This document shows, one piece after another, positions 46,001 to 58,830 of a stretch of DNA of 64,000 nt. The DNA is from Diogma glabrata. Its lineage: Eukaryota > Arthropoda > Insecta > Diptera > Cylindrotomidae. The position numbers and the translations under genes are program-made. Under the pieces are notes generated by a model that was not told the origin of the DNA, searched no databases, and saw only the letters and a list, made by a program, of their open reading frames with translations. The stretch lies in NCBI GenBank assembly GCA_963693315.1, contig OY856187.1, positions 391,369,269-391,433,268 on the forward strand. The letters run 5' to 3'. Position 1 is the first letter of the stretch. Each line of letters starts with the position of its first letter.

Positions 46001-46191
46001 AAGTTAAATTTAGTCTGAAATCTGAACTAAGTTCTAGATCGAGGGGATCGGGTTATATTCGCAGTAAGGTCAGAAAAGTGTTTTAGGAGTAACTATAAAA
46101 ACCATCAACACACCTATTTTCCAATTTTTAATAGATATTGCATTATTAAGGCTTTTTGTGTGTAATTAAACTCAAGTAACTAAGGAAAAAA
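43005..46191. other. Unassigned AT-rich region, no gene recognised
   Basis: No ORF above background resembles a known family. TATATATATATATTTATA at about 43065 is simple sequence. A TGGCGCCCAAC string at 43521 is noted separately. The few GC-richer patches (43190-43260, 45220-45300) show no RNA fold I can support. Confidence 0.5.
43521..43531 (+). other. tRNA-Lys-like primer-binding string, isolated
   Basis: TGGCGCCCAAC equals the first 11 bases of the tRNA-Lys primer-binding site used by many LTR elements. No LTR pair or Gag/Pol is visible around it, so it is either a relic or chance. Confidence 0.25.
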
Positions 46192-48835
46192 ATCAAGACT
46201 TCGGTCTGGGTTAAGGATTTTGATATAGTTTTCGGCAAAAAACTTTTATGAGGACATGGTTTTTAGTTTTCGGCAGAGATGTATATGAAACACAACTCTT
46301 TGTTAAAGTACAAGATTTTTTATCTCTGTTTAGAAATTTATTACAAAACTAACACGAAACATCAATATGTTGCCGGAAAATTATAACAGATAATATGTAA
46401 ACATAATTTAGTAAAAAGATGATACACTCAGCAAACTGCTCAAAAACCTCTCCATTTAGCGTTTCGAGAAAATATTACAAAATCACAAATTCATATTTCT
46501 TTCAAAATTCCATTTACAAAATTAAATAAAATCAAGCTTTATTCAAAATTCCAAAAATATTCCAAAAATTAGAATAAAATCAAATATTTAAACTTTTTCT
46601 AAATTCCAATAATATTCCAAAAATTCTTAAAAATTCAAACTTTTCCAAAATTCTAAAAATATTGCAAAAATTATTACAAAACCAAAAATTCAAATTTTTT
46701 TTCAAAATTCCAAAAATTATAATAAAATCAAAAATTTAAAATTTTTCGATCTTCTAAAAATATTCCAAAAATTCTAACAAAATCAAAAATGAAACTTTTT
46801 TCAAAATTCTAAAAATATATATAAAATTCAAAACTTCTATTTTTTTCAAAATTCTAAAAATACTGCAAAAATTATAACCAAATCAAAAATTGAAACTTTT
46901 TTCGAAATTCCAAAAATATCCCAAAAATTAGAATAAAATCAAATATTTAAACTTTTTCTAAATTCCAATAATATTCCAAAAATTCTTAAAAATTCAAACT
47001 TTTCCAAAATTCTAAAAATATTGCAAAAATTATTACAAAATCAAAAATTCAAACTTTTTTCAAAATTCCAAAAATTATAATAAAATCAAAAATTTTTTAA
47101 ATTTTTTCAAAATTCTAAAAATATTCCAAAATTTCTCCAAGCTTTTTTCAAAATCCCAAAAATTATAATAAAATCAAAAATTTAAAATTTTTCGATATCC
47201 TAAAAATATTCCAAAATTTCTTACAAAATCAAAAATTGAAACTTTTTTCAAAATTCTAAAAATATATATAAAATTCAAAAACTATTTTTTTCAAAATTCT
47301 AAAAATATTGCAAAATTTATAACAAAATCAAAAATTGAAACTTTTTTCAAAATGCCACAAATATTCCAAAAATTAGAATAAAATCAAATATTTAAAATTT
47401 TTCTAAGTTCCAATAATATTCCAAAAATTCTTCAAAATTCAAACTTTTTCCAAAATTCTAAAACTATTGCAAAAATTATTACAAAATCAAAAATTGAAAT
47501 TTTTTTCAAAATTCCAAAAATTATAATAAAATCAAAAATTTAAAATTCTTCTAAAAATATATATAAAATTCAAAAACTCTATTTTTTTCAAAATTCTAAA
47601 AATATTGCAAAATTTATACAAAATCAAAAACTCAAACTCTTTTCAAAATTCCAAAAATTAGAATAAAATCAAATATTTAAACTTTTTCTAAATTCCAATA
47701 ATATTCCAAAAATTCTTAAAAATTCAGACTTTTCCAAAATTGTAAAAATATTGCAAAAATCATTACAAAATCAAAAATTCAAACTTTTTTCAAAATTCCA
47801 AAACTTATAATAAAATTTAAAATTTTTTGATATTCTAAAAATATTCCAAAAATTTTACAAAATCAAAAATTGAAACTTTTTTCAAAATTCCAAAAATATT
47901 CCAAAAATTAGAATAAAATTAAATATTTAAACTTTTTCTAAATTCCAATAATATTCCAAAAATTCTTAAATATTCAAACTTTTTCCAAAATTCTAAAACT
48001 ATTGCAAAAATTATTACAAAATCGAAAATTGAAATTTTTTTCAAAATTCCAAAAATTATAATAAAATCAAAAATTTAAAATTTTTCAAAATTCTAAAATT
48101 ATTCCAAAAACTCTTACAAAATCAAAAATTGAAACTTTTTTCATAATTCCAAAAATATTCCAAAAATTATTACAAAATCAAAAATACAAACTTTTTTCAA
48201 AATTCTAAAAATATTTCAAAAGCTATAACAAATTCAAAAATTTTCATGTCCAATTTCATTTGCAATTACATATACTTCATAAAAACAGCTACATTTTTTT
48301 CCCAAAAAATTGGCTAAAAAAATAAATAAAATCATTTTTTGACACACTTGCATTATTTTTTGACAAACTTATAATGCCATAATTCTCAATAATAATAATA
48401 AAATTTCATTTCAAACAAATAATTAATTTTATGTTTTTCCAAAAAATTGGGTAAAAAAATAAATAAAAATCTTTCTTTTGACACACTTGACAACATTTTT
48501 TTGACAAACTTATAATGCAATAATCTAGTTTTTGATCTCACATACCAATCCCTACAATCAAGATTTCTTCAAATTCAATGTTCCTACTCGTAATCACTTA
48601 AAACGAACGTTTTTTAAGCCAAAAATATGAGAATTTGCACATAATGATTTTTTTGACACACTTCCGGTACAGTTATCGAACACAGCGTCCTTTCGTACCT
48701 GTCCCTTGAGTATACCTATTTTTAGAAAAAAAAAATGTTTGCAATCCCTCCAGCGGTTTTCCCTGCAGCGTAGGTAATGACGGCCGGACGGATGGCCGGC
48801 CGGCCGGCCTACAGACAGACATACATTTTTTTTTT
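46192..48835. repeat. Satellite-bearing repeat unit, copy 1
   Basis: Starts with a 175-bp leader (ATCAAGACTTCGGTCTGGG at 46191). About 46480-48260 is a diverged tandem array of roughly 55-bp units built from AAAATTCTAAAAATATTGC, TTACAAAATCAAAAATT and TTTTTTCAAAATTCC. A unique tail holds GACACACTT and CAAACTTATAATGC boxes and ends in a GC-rich cap (48779-48826; GGCCGGCCGGCCGG, then CAGACAGACATACAT). Leader, array and tail recur in the same order at 51106-52725. Confidence 0.87.
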
Positions 48836-48986
48836 GCTTTTTTAGAATCAGTAGGTCCTAAAACGTCGAGAAATGTCAAAAAAAGTGGGGGTAAGAATTT
48901 CACTTTTGGCTCATGAATGTAATACTTAGGTCTTTTAGACCGAAGTAATTGTTTTCCCAACAGTTTTTGTTTGTTTCTTATTTTTT

Positions 48987-49059
48987 ATTTTCTTCTACCT
49001 AAATTTAAATGCCTCACAAAAATCATTTGTGAGGCCTTTAAATTTAGGTAGAAGAAAAT
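48987..49059. repeat. Near-perfect 34-bp hairpin with 5-nt loop
   Basis: Arms 48987-49020 and 49026-49059 pair with one mismatch (ATTTTCTTCTACCTAAATTT against AAATTTAGGTAGAAGAAAAT at the base). The loop is AATCA. It has the size of a small-RNA precursor stem but is too perfect for a typical animal pre-miRNA. Confidence 0.88.
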
Positions 49060-50269
49060 CAGCATTACAACATTGTTAGAAGACATAAGCTTTGATATAC
49101 CACACTGTCATATTGACAAAATGCGAAAGTCTATATCTGCATATAAATAAAATTATTTGCCGAAATAAATAATCCTGGGTATCAATGCACACAATTTGAA
49201 AAATCAAACATACGTGTTACTGTCGCATTTTATTGAACCGTACAATCGTTTTTATATCTTTATAGCTTCTCAAACATTAAAAAAATCATACACACGTCCG
49301 CAAACATCGTTAATCTTAATAACATTTGTCGGTAACAAAGTCACGTCTAGTGTATTCTAAATTAAACTGTTCGTCCTAAAATAGAAACTCAAAATGTAGA
49401 ACACAATAACTCGATAAAATCTTTAAGCAGTTAAGTTCTTAATAGCTTCACTTCAAATTTGGTCTAATTTTGTTTTTAGGTTATCTTTAAAAAAACGTTC
49501 TTCACTTCCATATTTAAACTCACTTGTAACTTTGTCGTTGTAGTGATATATTTATATACATAAGTGTTATGTGTTAAAAGCTTACAAATTCAGAACATGC
49601 TTTTAAGCGTAATTGTGTTTTATGATATCAATGTTTGCAGTACATTTATTCTGTTGTTTTTGATTTCAGTTCTAGATATCTATATGAAATTTCTTAGCAA
49701 AAGATGTATTAGATTTGAAAAACTGGTTTACTTCAAGGTACCCGAAAATCTGTTTTAGCAGAACGCTCAGGTGCTAGAGTCCACTCATTAATTGGGCTTA
49801 AATCAGATTGGATCTTTATTATCAAGTCACTAACTGTTTTTCAGTGAATATAAACTTATTTCATTTCAATAAACTCATTAACTTCTTTTATTTTGATATT
49901 TAGGTTAGGTGACCTTATAAATGATGCAAAAGTAAAATTTAATGCAACAATGTAAAAGCAATAATTTACAATATGTGGACCTTAAATTATTTAAGATAAA
50001 AAAGGTTTCTTATCAATATTTTTATTTTTAAAATTTCATGGGATTTACTAACCCGTAAAACAATTTTGAAAAAAATGCACGAAATGTGCCTTAATTGTGT
50101 ATGTTACAGAATCCCCGTGTACAAAATTGTGCATAATACATCTAATGTACATGATGTGCAGTGAACCATATCGTGTACATGTGTAACGACATAATTTTGA
50201 AAATAATTTTTTTTTAAATTAATTAGTTGGACATGTTTAGCACACTAAATATGAAATATTCATTATTTA
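49060..50269. other. AT-rich, no gene recognised
   Basis: Short open frames only. Around 50125-50175, GTGTACA / GTACATGATGTGCA-type strings recur a few times. Nothing else is supported. Confidence 0.5.
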
Positions 50270-51105
50270 GACTCTTTGAATAGCCGAGGATACCATGTCA
50301 ACTAGGAAAGAATGAGGGACGGGAAAAGGGAAAAGGAAGAAATGAGGATAGGGAATTAGCTAGGTAAGTTGTTATATAATAGACGATGGATATTTTCTTT
50401 AAATGTCTGAGGGGTGAATTCGTCAGGGAAAACTTATAGGGGCAATGAGTTCCACATTTTGGTTACTCTATTGAAATAATCGTTCTGAAAAGAAACTGTT
50501 CTACAACGGGATATCTGAACAGCAAATGAGTGGAACATTTCTGAAGTTCGTGTTTGTCGGTTGTACTGCACACACGATAGAAGGGTGTTTTGGATTTCTC
50601 TAAAATATGAATCATGGAAGTATGTATGTATTTATAATAGATTGACAGTTCTGCAACATTTCTTCGGTGTTGGAGTGTATCAAGCTCATCAGTTAACGCA
50701 TGGTTATCAATCAATCATGTACAAAATGTACACTTTATCAAAAGCCTTTGAAATGTCCAGAGAAACCCTGATGGTTTTACCATGGTTCTCCAGAGATTTG
50801 TTCCACATATATGTTACGTAGGCTAGCGGATCACCTGTTGCACAACTTCTACGAAAACCATACTGTTTGTCTGCTTATCATCGATAATTCGAGACACCTC
50901 CAAATATTCCTTTAGGTTTTAGTTAACATATTTTTCAAAATATCTTTGCTAAAACCGACAGAATTGCAATTGGTCTATAATTGTTAGGGTCAGTCTTATT
51001 GCCTTTTGGGGTAACACTAACATACTTCCAAGACTCGGGGAATATTCCGGTTTTATATGATAAATAAAAAAATATGGAGGGGCTGAAATCTCACAGCTCT
51101 GAGAT
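50270..51105 (-). pseudogene. LINE (non-LTR) reverse transcriptase and C-terminal fragment
   Basis: The minus strand, read across frames, gives TGIFPESWKYVSVTPK, then NNYRPIAILSVLAKIF (fingers/RT-1), then QYGFRRSCATGDPLAYVT and SLDISKAFDKV (motif A, near 50730). The C-terminal tail has RRNVAELSIYYKYIH and LPL-FPDEF-like boxes. The YADD segment is missing. This is the Jockey/CR1 style of arrangement. Stops and deletions show that it is dead. With the endonuclease piece at 52766-53074 it formed one LINE, now split by a repeat insertion. Confidence 0.78.
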
Positions 51106-52725
51106 ATCAAGACTTCGGTCGGGGTTAAGGATTTTGATGTAGTTTTCGGCAAAACACTTTTATGAGGACATGGTTTTTAGTTTTGGGCAGCGATGTATAT
51201 CAAACATAACTCTTTGTTAAAGTACAAGTATGTTTTATCTCTGTTTAGAAATTTATTACAAAACTAACACGAAGCATCAATGTTCAAAAACGAAAACAAA
51301 CACGAAAACAAACACGAAACATCAATGTTCATCAATCAAAACTAACACGAAACATCAACCAAATTAAAAAGGGTCGAGTCAAAATGTCGCAAAATTTTGC
51401 TGAAGTTGACTGAAATTGCTTTTTAAAAAGTTCATTTAATAATAAAATATTTGATATTTAACATAAAAAAAAAATCTGAATCTAAAAATCGCCATTTTTA
51501 TAATTTTCCTTCAGAACAAAAAAAACTGATTCCCGACAGTCATATGCACAACGAATTTTATCTATAAAACAAAAAATAACGCTAGTCCTAAACTTTCACA
51601 AGTTGTTAGATATAAAATAAGCTTCAATTTAGTTTAAAAAAAAAAAGGCTATGCCATCTTTTTTTCAATTATACCATTTTTTTCTTATGTTACACCGTTA
51701 AAAATTATTTCAAAAAATTAACAGTGTCCATTTTTAAAAACTTTGTTCTAATACCTATTCAACGACATATCATTGATGAAAATCGATTGAGTAGTTTTTC
51801 TACAATCGCTCGTCAAAATGCACTCACATCACAAAATAACAAAAATTGAGGGGCACCCTGTGAAGACCCCTGGTAGAAAAAAAAATTCTAAGAGAACTTG
51901 TATTTTTTATTTATCAAAGACTATCTATAAACAAAAAATTATCAAAATTAAAAGGGGTCAAGTCAAAACGTTGTTGAATCTTCGTGAAATTGCTCATATA
52001 TAAAATTCAAAAATTCAATTTATTTTCAAAATTCTAAAAATATTCCAAAAATTAGAATAAAATCAAATATTTAAACTTTTTTTAAATTCTAATATTCTAA
52101 AAATTCTTCAAAATTCAAACTTTTTCCAAAATACTAAAAATATTGCAAAAATTATAACAATATCAAATATTGAAACTTTTTCCAAAATTATAAAAATTAT
52201 AATAAAATCAAAAATTTTAAATTTTTCAAAATTCTAAAAATATGTATTCCAAAGATTCTTACAAAATCGAAAATTAAAACTTTTCCCAAATTCCAAAAAT
52301 ATTTCAAGAACTATAACAAATTCAAAAATTTCCATGTTCAATTATATTTACGTAAACAAACAGCTAAATTTTTCTTTTGACACACATGAAAACATTTTTT
52401 TACAAACTTATAATGCAATAATCTAGATTTTGGTCTCACATACCAATCCCGACCATCAAGATTTCTCCAAATTCAATGTTCCAACTCGTAATCATTTAAA
52501 ATGAATGTTTTTTAAGCAAAAAATATGCAAATTTCCTGGTTTTGTCACACTTGACGTTTTTGTTGACACACTTTCGGTACAGTTATCGAACACATCGTCC
52601 TTTCGGCTTTTTTAATTTGAGTAAACCTCTTTAAAAAAAAAAAAAATTTTGAAATCCGTCCGGCTGTTTTCTAGATTTCGTAGGTTGTGACGGCCGGCCG
52701 GCCCGCAGACAGACATACATTTGGG
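51106..52725. repeat. Satellite-bearing repeat unit, copy 2 (inside a LINE)
   Basis: Same leader as 46192-46366 (ATCAAGACTTCGGTCGGGG at 51107), a shorter array of the same AAAATTCTAAAAATATT-type units (about 52005-52330), and the same tail and GC-rich cap (52689-52720; GACGGCCGGCCGGC, then CAGACAGACATACAT). It also has its own direct repeat CGAAAACAAACACGAAA. It lies between the two halves of a minus-strand LINE. Confidence 0.85.
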
Positions 52726-52765
52726 ATTTAGGGTAGTTTTCGATGATTTTATCAAGATTGGATGA

Positions 52766-53074
52766 TCATTTTTCGAAAAAGCAACAACCTAAGGTGGAGT
52801 TCGGGGATCTGTATATTCCTATTATGAACATGGTTTCATCAACACCTAAGATCTTCAATGCAAGAGAGTTATGGTGCTTAGAGTTCAACTCGTAAGCCTT
52901 AATTCTCATACAAGGAAGTGAATCTCGCACAAATACACAAACACCATGTTTGTTATAAAATGAATGCTCCAATTCATAATCAGGCAGACGGTATTTATCG
53001 AGATCCAGCTTCGATGCTTTGCCGCTGACAATTGTTTCGGTAAGATACAATATGTCAGGTTTTTTGCTCTCGTT
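52766..53074 (-). pseudogene. LINE apurinic-type endonuclease fragment
   Basis: KPDILYLTETIVSGKASKLD (upstream of and including 53050), then YRLPDYELEHSFYNKHGVCVF, then LKILGVDETMFIIGIYRSPNS. These match the LTET, GVCVFVR and YRSPNS boxes of the APE endonuclease of Jockey/CR1-like LINEs. It lacks both ends of the domain and breaks at 52766. Confidence 0.82.
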
Positions 53075-53859
53075 TTTTGCTCTTTAGGCCAGGCCTAAAT
53101 TTTCACACTATACAACACATGAAAATTGGAGTGCCTCTGTTACGAAACAATGACAACAGTTATTATGCAACCGTAGCAAATTTTGTTAAACTTGACGGAT
53201 TTAAAAAAGTGCGATTTTTTCTGTTCGATTCTCAAGTATTTTAAGGGAAATACTGAATAAATATGCAAAACCGGAAAAAAAAATGCAAAACTGAAACAAC
53301 TGCCGGCTCGGATGTGAAAACATGAAGCGAGAAAATGCTATTAGTGATTTAAAAAAATTGTTTTAGTTTTGTTTGTCTTGTTTCATGTCGGTTTAGTTTA
53401 CTGATATTTAAATTAATTTTTACTTCACCACAATTTTAAATTGTGTAAAGTAATGCAATCTATCGTGAAAAAAAAAATCTTACATACCCCAAATTTTGTT
53501 TTTTCTTTTGTTTTGGATCATCTTCTATCTAAATAGCCAATACAAATTTTGGTGTACGTCTGTGTGTGGATGGGCGGGTGGGTGGGTAGGTGGTTGGACT
53601 TTTTGGATAGGATATTGATGGAACATTGGCAAATGATACCGGTTCACTTGAAAATGGAAGGTCTGGATTCATTTCCAATTGGAACAAAATGGCGGGGGGT
53701 CTCCCGAACATTTCTAAGTTTAAATCTTGAATAACTTCTAATCCCGGACTATGATCTTACTGAAACTTAGTATATAAGGTTTTAGTACAGTTTCCAATAT
53801 TTCTACATACCAACTTTCGGTTTGTAACTTCCGTTTAAAACGTTTTTTTCCATAAAACA

Positions 53860-54110
53860 TTCGTTCGTGAATAAATTTTGATGACACTTTGGAAAAAGAT
53901 GCAAACATGTATGGCAAGGAACTGGTCAGTTTTTAAGCGATAGTGAACAAAATGGTGTGGGGTCCCTGGAGCACTTGTTTTTTTGAAAGCTCTATAACAT
54001 CTGTACCTGATAATCGAATTGAATGCAACTTGGTACATGAGTATTTAGTACGGTTCAAAATAGTTCTGCATCCCAACTTCCGGTTTTTCACTTCCGGTAA
54101 AAATTTTTTT
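53860..54110. repeat. Dispersed repeat, copy 1
   Basis: TTTTGATGACACTTTGGAAA, then TATGGCAAGGAACTGGTCAG, then ACCTGATAATCGAATT, then CCCAACTTCCGG. The same order occurs at 58330-58560 in the same orientation. No ORF is conserved between copies. Confidence 0.8.
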
Positions 54111-54164
54111 TTGTACTCTTTTGAAGTTTTTTCAGTGTCTTTATGCACACCATGTAATGGATAG

Positions 54165-55754
54165 TCTGGACTAATATAGTGTATTATAGACGCAGCTTCC
54201 TTAGTTGTTGTACATTATATTAATCTGTACCGCTTGTAATGGTTTCTCATCCATTCATCATCAATGGTCATATTTCGTATAGTTTCCTTAACCCATAGTG
54301 GCTTTATATTTCTTAAAGTCTAACTAAATCCTCAGTAGCCGGACAAACGTATGGGAGAAAGAAAATTGCACTAATTGCCCTGATTTATTTATTCATTGTT
54401 ATAACCTAATATTGGTTAGTTTGAATTAATTAATAATTTTCTTTAATTATCATCCGTATAACCACTAAAATTTAATCAGAATTTAATCTTACAACACCCT
54501 AAAATTGACGCGCGCTATACTTTCATTCGATTGTTCTCGCCATACTACTTGAGTTTGAATTTTTTTTAAACACCAACCGTAATGAAACAACGAAATTTTC
54601 AAACCTCATAACCGCTGTGCGTATTTATTTCCAATCGTCAACATGCAAAGAATTACTATTTTTGCTTTGTTAAACATTTGATAATGTTTAACTCTTATAT
54701 GAGTATTTTGCTTTAAACAATACTTCCGTTATTGAACTGAACTTCACTGTGCTGATATAGTAGATTGTAGTTTAATAAATGTCTAAACAGCATAACATTG
54801 ATCGAATCTGCATTTAATTCATTTTTAATTCAATTATAAATGTTATGAATGTGTCGGAAATATTTTGTGTCACAACCTTATTTTCGTACAATATTATCAA
54901 ATAGCAAACGGTTTTGTGTAACTATAAAAAGTTCCCAATAATTTGAAAATCTGATGTAAATTAATTATCTCCCATCTAAACACTGTATTCGAGTTATTGC
55001 GAGACTAAAAATTTGGCTATATAAAGAGCACTGTAAATTATTCTCTCTCTTAGTTTATTACGTTTTGTGTTTGGTTAGTTGAACCTTTTCTGTTTATCCA
55101 TTCGAAACGAGTAGTTCATTGATTCTTTTTTGGTTGACGTCTACTATTTCGTGACTGAGCTGACGTGTCAGAAAAATGGATTTCCATTAACGCGAGTGAT
55201 ATAAAACCAAAAGAATATAAAAAGAAAGAATTGAAAAGATGGAAGAATTCATCATCCATTCTTTTTGAATCAAAATATCCTGCTGCCTTTGTCATACATT
55301 AATATTAATTATATATAATTGAGTAGTTATGTTGTGAAAATCGGAACTCAGTCCAAATGTTAGTAATGACATACTCGTACAAGAAAAATTAAGAATTAAA
55401 ATAAATTTAGTGTTTTGTGCTGTCCTGCTAGAAAAATTTAAATAAATCGCGAGTAAAAGAAAATCATAATATCTAAGAAAGGAAAAAAATCATATATCTG
55501 TATTCCGTGTTTGTGTTGTGAATTAGCAAAAATTTAATTAAATCGAAATAAAATTAATATTAACCACCTGTAAACCAGAACAAAAACGGACAGCTGGGAA
55601 GAGAATTAAAACGTCCAGATAAGTAGCTTACATCTTATATAATATTTTGTGTAATTAGCATGCCATAGACTTCATTTACCGTGTTTCGTTGTTTTTATTG
55701 TGTATAATTTATTTCGAAAAATGTTGTAGTTTAATTCTGAAAGTTAATATGAAA
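54165..55754. other. AT-rich, no gene; possible isolated core promoter
   Basis: TATATAAAG (55018-55026) is followed 30 bp later by TCTCTCTCTTAGTTT, a fair arthropod TATA plus initiator spacing. No ORF or LTR pair follows, so no transcript can be named. Confidence 0.3.
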
Positions 55755-56110
55755 GTCAATCAGCTGACAAATTAAAGACGTTGACGGCAAATTGCTGCAC
55801 CACCATTTTTATTCGTGATTCATAACCTAAAAATAGTTTTTTTTTGAAATACCGGATTACTCGTGTACGTGTATTACCGCATGTTAAAAACAATTATATG
55901 AATCAGCTGACAAATTAAAGAAGTTGACGGCAAATTGCTGCACCACCATTTTTTATTCGTGATTCATAAACTAAAAATATTTTTTTTGGAATACCGGATT
56001 ACTCGTGTACGTGTATTACCGCATGTTAAAACCCAATATATGAATCAGCTGACCAAAATTTAAGGAAGTTGATGGTGAATTGCTTGACCGCCATTTTTGT
56101 TCTTGGGCTA
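55755..56110. repeat. 143-bp tandem repeat, about 2.5 units
   Basis: ATCAGCTGACAAATTAAAG starts units at about 55759, 55903 and 56044. Units share CTGCACCACCATTTTT and GTGTACGTGTATTACCGCAT. The third unit is partial and diverged. Confidence 0.86.
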
Positions 56111-56274
56111 CGGACTAGAAATAATTAGTTAAAATAAATAATATTTAGGGAATCGTGTAATAAAAACGAGGAACATTTTTGTTCCTTCAAGATGTGTTAA
56201 TACTGTTACTTTAAGCAATCAAATTAACTGTAGTGCAAATAAAATAAAGGTCATTTGATCGTAAAGTTCGGATT

Positions 56275-57425
56275 TTGATTCAACAAAATTTTACAAGTTT
56301 ATATGACGTTCCTACTTATCATTTTGATTCACCTAAAATTATCCAAGTATATATAACGATTCTACCTATCATTTTTTGCTTCAACAAAATCTTACAAGTT
56401 TGTATAACGTTTCTGCTCATCATTTTGATTCAACTAAACTATACATTGATTGCAAATTTATATAACGTTTCTGCTTCTCATTCTGATTCAACTGCAAATT
56501 TATGTAACGTTTCTGCTTATCATTTTTGATTCAACAAAACTATACATTGATTACCAGATTTATATAACGTTTCTATTTGTCATTTGGATTCAACAATATT
56601 TTACATCAATTACATCATTTTTGATTCAACAAAACTTTACATCAAGTACAATATTTTTTTGATTCAACAATATTTTACATCAATTACATCATTTTTGATT
56701 CAACAAAATTTTACAAAGTTTATATAACGTTTCTACTTACCATTTTGATTCAACAATATTTTACATCAATTACATCATTTTTGATTCAACAATATTTTAC
56801 ATCAATTACATCATTTTTGATCCAACAAAATCTTACAAGTTTATATAACGTTTCTTCTTATCATTTTGATTCAACAAAAGTAAACAAGCATATATAACGA
56901 TTCTACTTATCATTTTTGATTCAACAAAACTTTCCATCAATTACAATATTTTTTTGATTCAACAAAATTTTACAAATTCATATCACGTTTCTACGTATCA
57001 TTTTTGATTCAACAAAATTATACAAGTTTATATAACGTTTCTACTTACCGTTTTGATTCAACACAATTATATAAATTTATATAACGTTTCTACTTATCAT
57101 TTTGAGTCAACAATATTTTACATCAATTACATCATTTTTGATTCAACAATATTTCACATCAATTACATCATTTTTGATTCAACAGTATTTCACATCAATT
57201 ACATCATTTTTGATTCAACAAAATTTTACAAGTTTATATAACGTTTCTTCTTATCATTTTGATTCAACAAAAGTATACAAGCATATATAACGATTCTACT
57301 TATCATTTTTGATTCAACAACGCTTTACATCAATTACAATATTTTTTTGATTCAACAAAATTTTACAAGTTCGTATCACGTTTCTACGTATCATTTTTGA
57401 TTCAACAAAGTATTCAACGATTGCT
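56275..57425. repeat. Minisatellite of two interleaved unit types
   Basis: A roughly 49-bp unit (GATTCAACAAAATTTTACAA, then TATATAACGTTTCTACTT) alternates with a roughly 36-bp unit (GATTCAACAATATTTTACAT, then CAATTACATCATTTTT). A block of about 360 bp around 56760-57000 recurs at about 57110-57390, showing higher-order copying. The long open frames here exist only because the units lack stops in one phase. Confidence 0.88.
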
Positions 57426-57637
57426 AGTTTATTGAACGTTTCTACCTAACAGTTTGATACAACGTTCGTACGTGCAACGTCATTCAACATTTCTTTATAC
57501 CAAGTAATTTTGAGATATTTCAAACATGAACAACGTGCTGATGGAGGGCTGATGGAATCCGAATAGGAGGACGGGGTTTAATCATGGGGTGAGTAAATTT
57601 ATTTTATTACTTCGGTCATAATGATAAAGGGGTGTGA

Positions 57638-57638
<1 letters not shown>

Positions 57639-57714
<76 letters not shown>
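57639..57714. repeat. (TG)38 microsatellite
   Basis: Uninterrupted TG dinucleotides. The open frames on both strands (Cys-Val or Thr-His repeats) are by-products. Confidence 0.97.
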
Positions 57715-57715
<1 letters not shown>

Positions 57716-58329
57716 ACGTATGTGAGTGAACGTGGGGGGTTGGACGTGTTGATCGTGGGTCTTTCGCAACAGGGGTCGCCAGAGTCTTCGTTTTTCCACT
57801 TGTATTTCTTTCCATTTCTGCAAACTTTCGTGAATAGCGTACATGTCTGTATTTGTGCTGAAGTAGCAGGGTTACTTTATCGTTCCCATGGGCTGAAGCT
57901 AGTTTGGGGCTTGAAAATCAATCTCGCTAGGTACGCTTCCTGCTATGTCCTTCTCATTGGTTCGCCAATGAGAAAGCGCTTCATTACAACCACAGCCTAC
58001 AATAATGAAGTGATTATGATGAAATTTATGAAAAAGGTTCCTATTAGTGTGAGAAGAGAGTTATCATCTTTTGGAAACATTGATCAAAGTGGCGGGAGTC
58101 TACCACACAAATGCTGACTTTTCACACTTTGTTTTTAAAGTTTGTTGGGAGCATACAGACTTTATTCATTAATTTATTTTAATGACATTTTGAAAAATAA
58201 TGGAGACTTAAATGACAAAGAACTGATTAGTTTTTGGACAATATTGGGATAAGTGGTGGGGGTCCTCCCGTACACCTGTTTACTGTTTCAATGTTTGTTG
58301 GAAGCAAACAACATTCGTTCGTTAAGTAG

Positions 58330-58560
58330 TTTTGATGACACATCGCAAAAAGATGCAAATAAATATGGCAAGGAACTGATTAGTTAACTTAGCGATAGTA
58401 AACAAAGTGGTAGGGGGTCCTCCGAGCTCCTGTTATTTTGGAAGCTCAATAACATTTGTACCTGATAATCGAATTAGATGAATCTTGGTACATAAACATT
58501 TAGTACGGTTCACAACAGTTCTGCATCCCAACTTCCGGTTTGTCACTTCTGGTTAAATTT
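58330..58560. repeat. Dispersed repeat, copy 2
   Basis: Same box order as 53860-54110. A further partial unit precedes it at about 58170-58290 (AATGACATTTTGAAAAA, then GACAAAGAACTGATTAG), so the family is itself locally tandem. Confidence 0.78.
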
Positions 58561-58633
58561 TTTTTTTAATTTTTCTCGTACAACAGAATTTACGTTGGTT
58601 GGGATACTACTGCTTTCTTTAATATTTTTATAA

Positions 58634-58830
58634 CTAGCAGGACCCGGCGTACGTTGCTACGCCTATAAAAAAGTTTGTGTGCGTAAATTTTGTTGAATTA
58701 GTAAGAATAATTTCAAAGAGTCGTAATGAGAATAGAAGGAGCATATTTTAATTTTTCCATTTGGGAAATATGAATAACAGAGATCATTAGCATTCTAGCT
58801 GATCATTTCAGATAGTTTGAAAATTGAAAG
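58634..58830 (-). mobile_element. Helitron 3' terminus, minus strand
   Basis: On the minus strand it ends GCGTAGCAACGTACGC, then CGGGTCCTGCTAG at 58634, next base T. The stem GCGTA/TACGC sits 9-10 bases before CTAG, the classic Helitron 3' layout. Upstream the CATTACGACTCTTTGAAAT box matches the tails at 30.7 and 31.5 kb. The 5' boundary is not found. Confidence 0.8.

Noticed and set aside
46430..48260. A/T-rich tandem array as a replication origin
   Set aside because: The same units occur in a second mobile-looking copy at 52 kb; it is better explained as satellite DNA.
48673..48960. 95-codon minus-strand frame
   Set aside because: It runs through the GC-rich cap of the satellite unit; the Arg/Pro-rich part is a translation of GGCCGGCC repeats.
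56275..57290. Several 60-85-codon frames rich in Tyr, Phe and Ile
   Set aside because: All lie within the 49/36-bp minisatellite and repeat with its period.
57582..57844. Open frames encoding His-Thr or Cys-Val repeats
   Set aside because: They are translations of the (TG)38 microsatellite on either strand.
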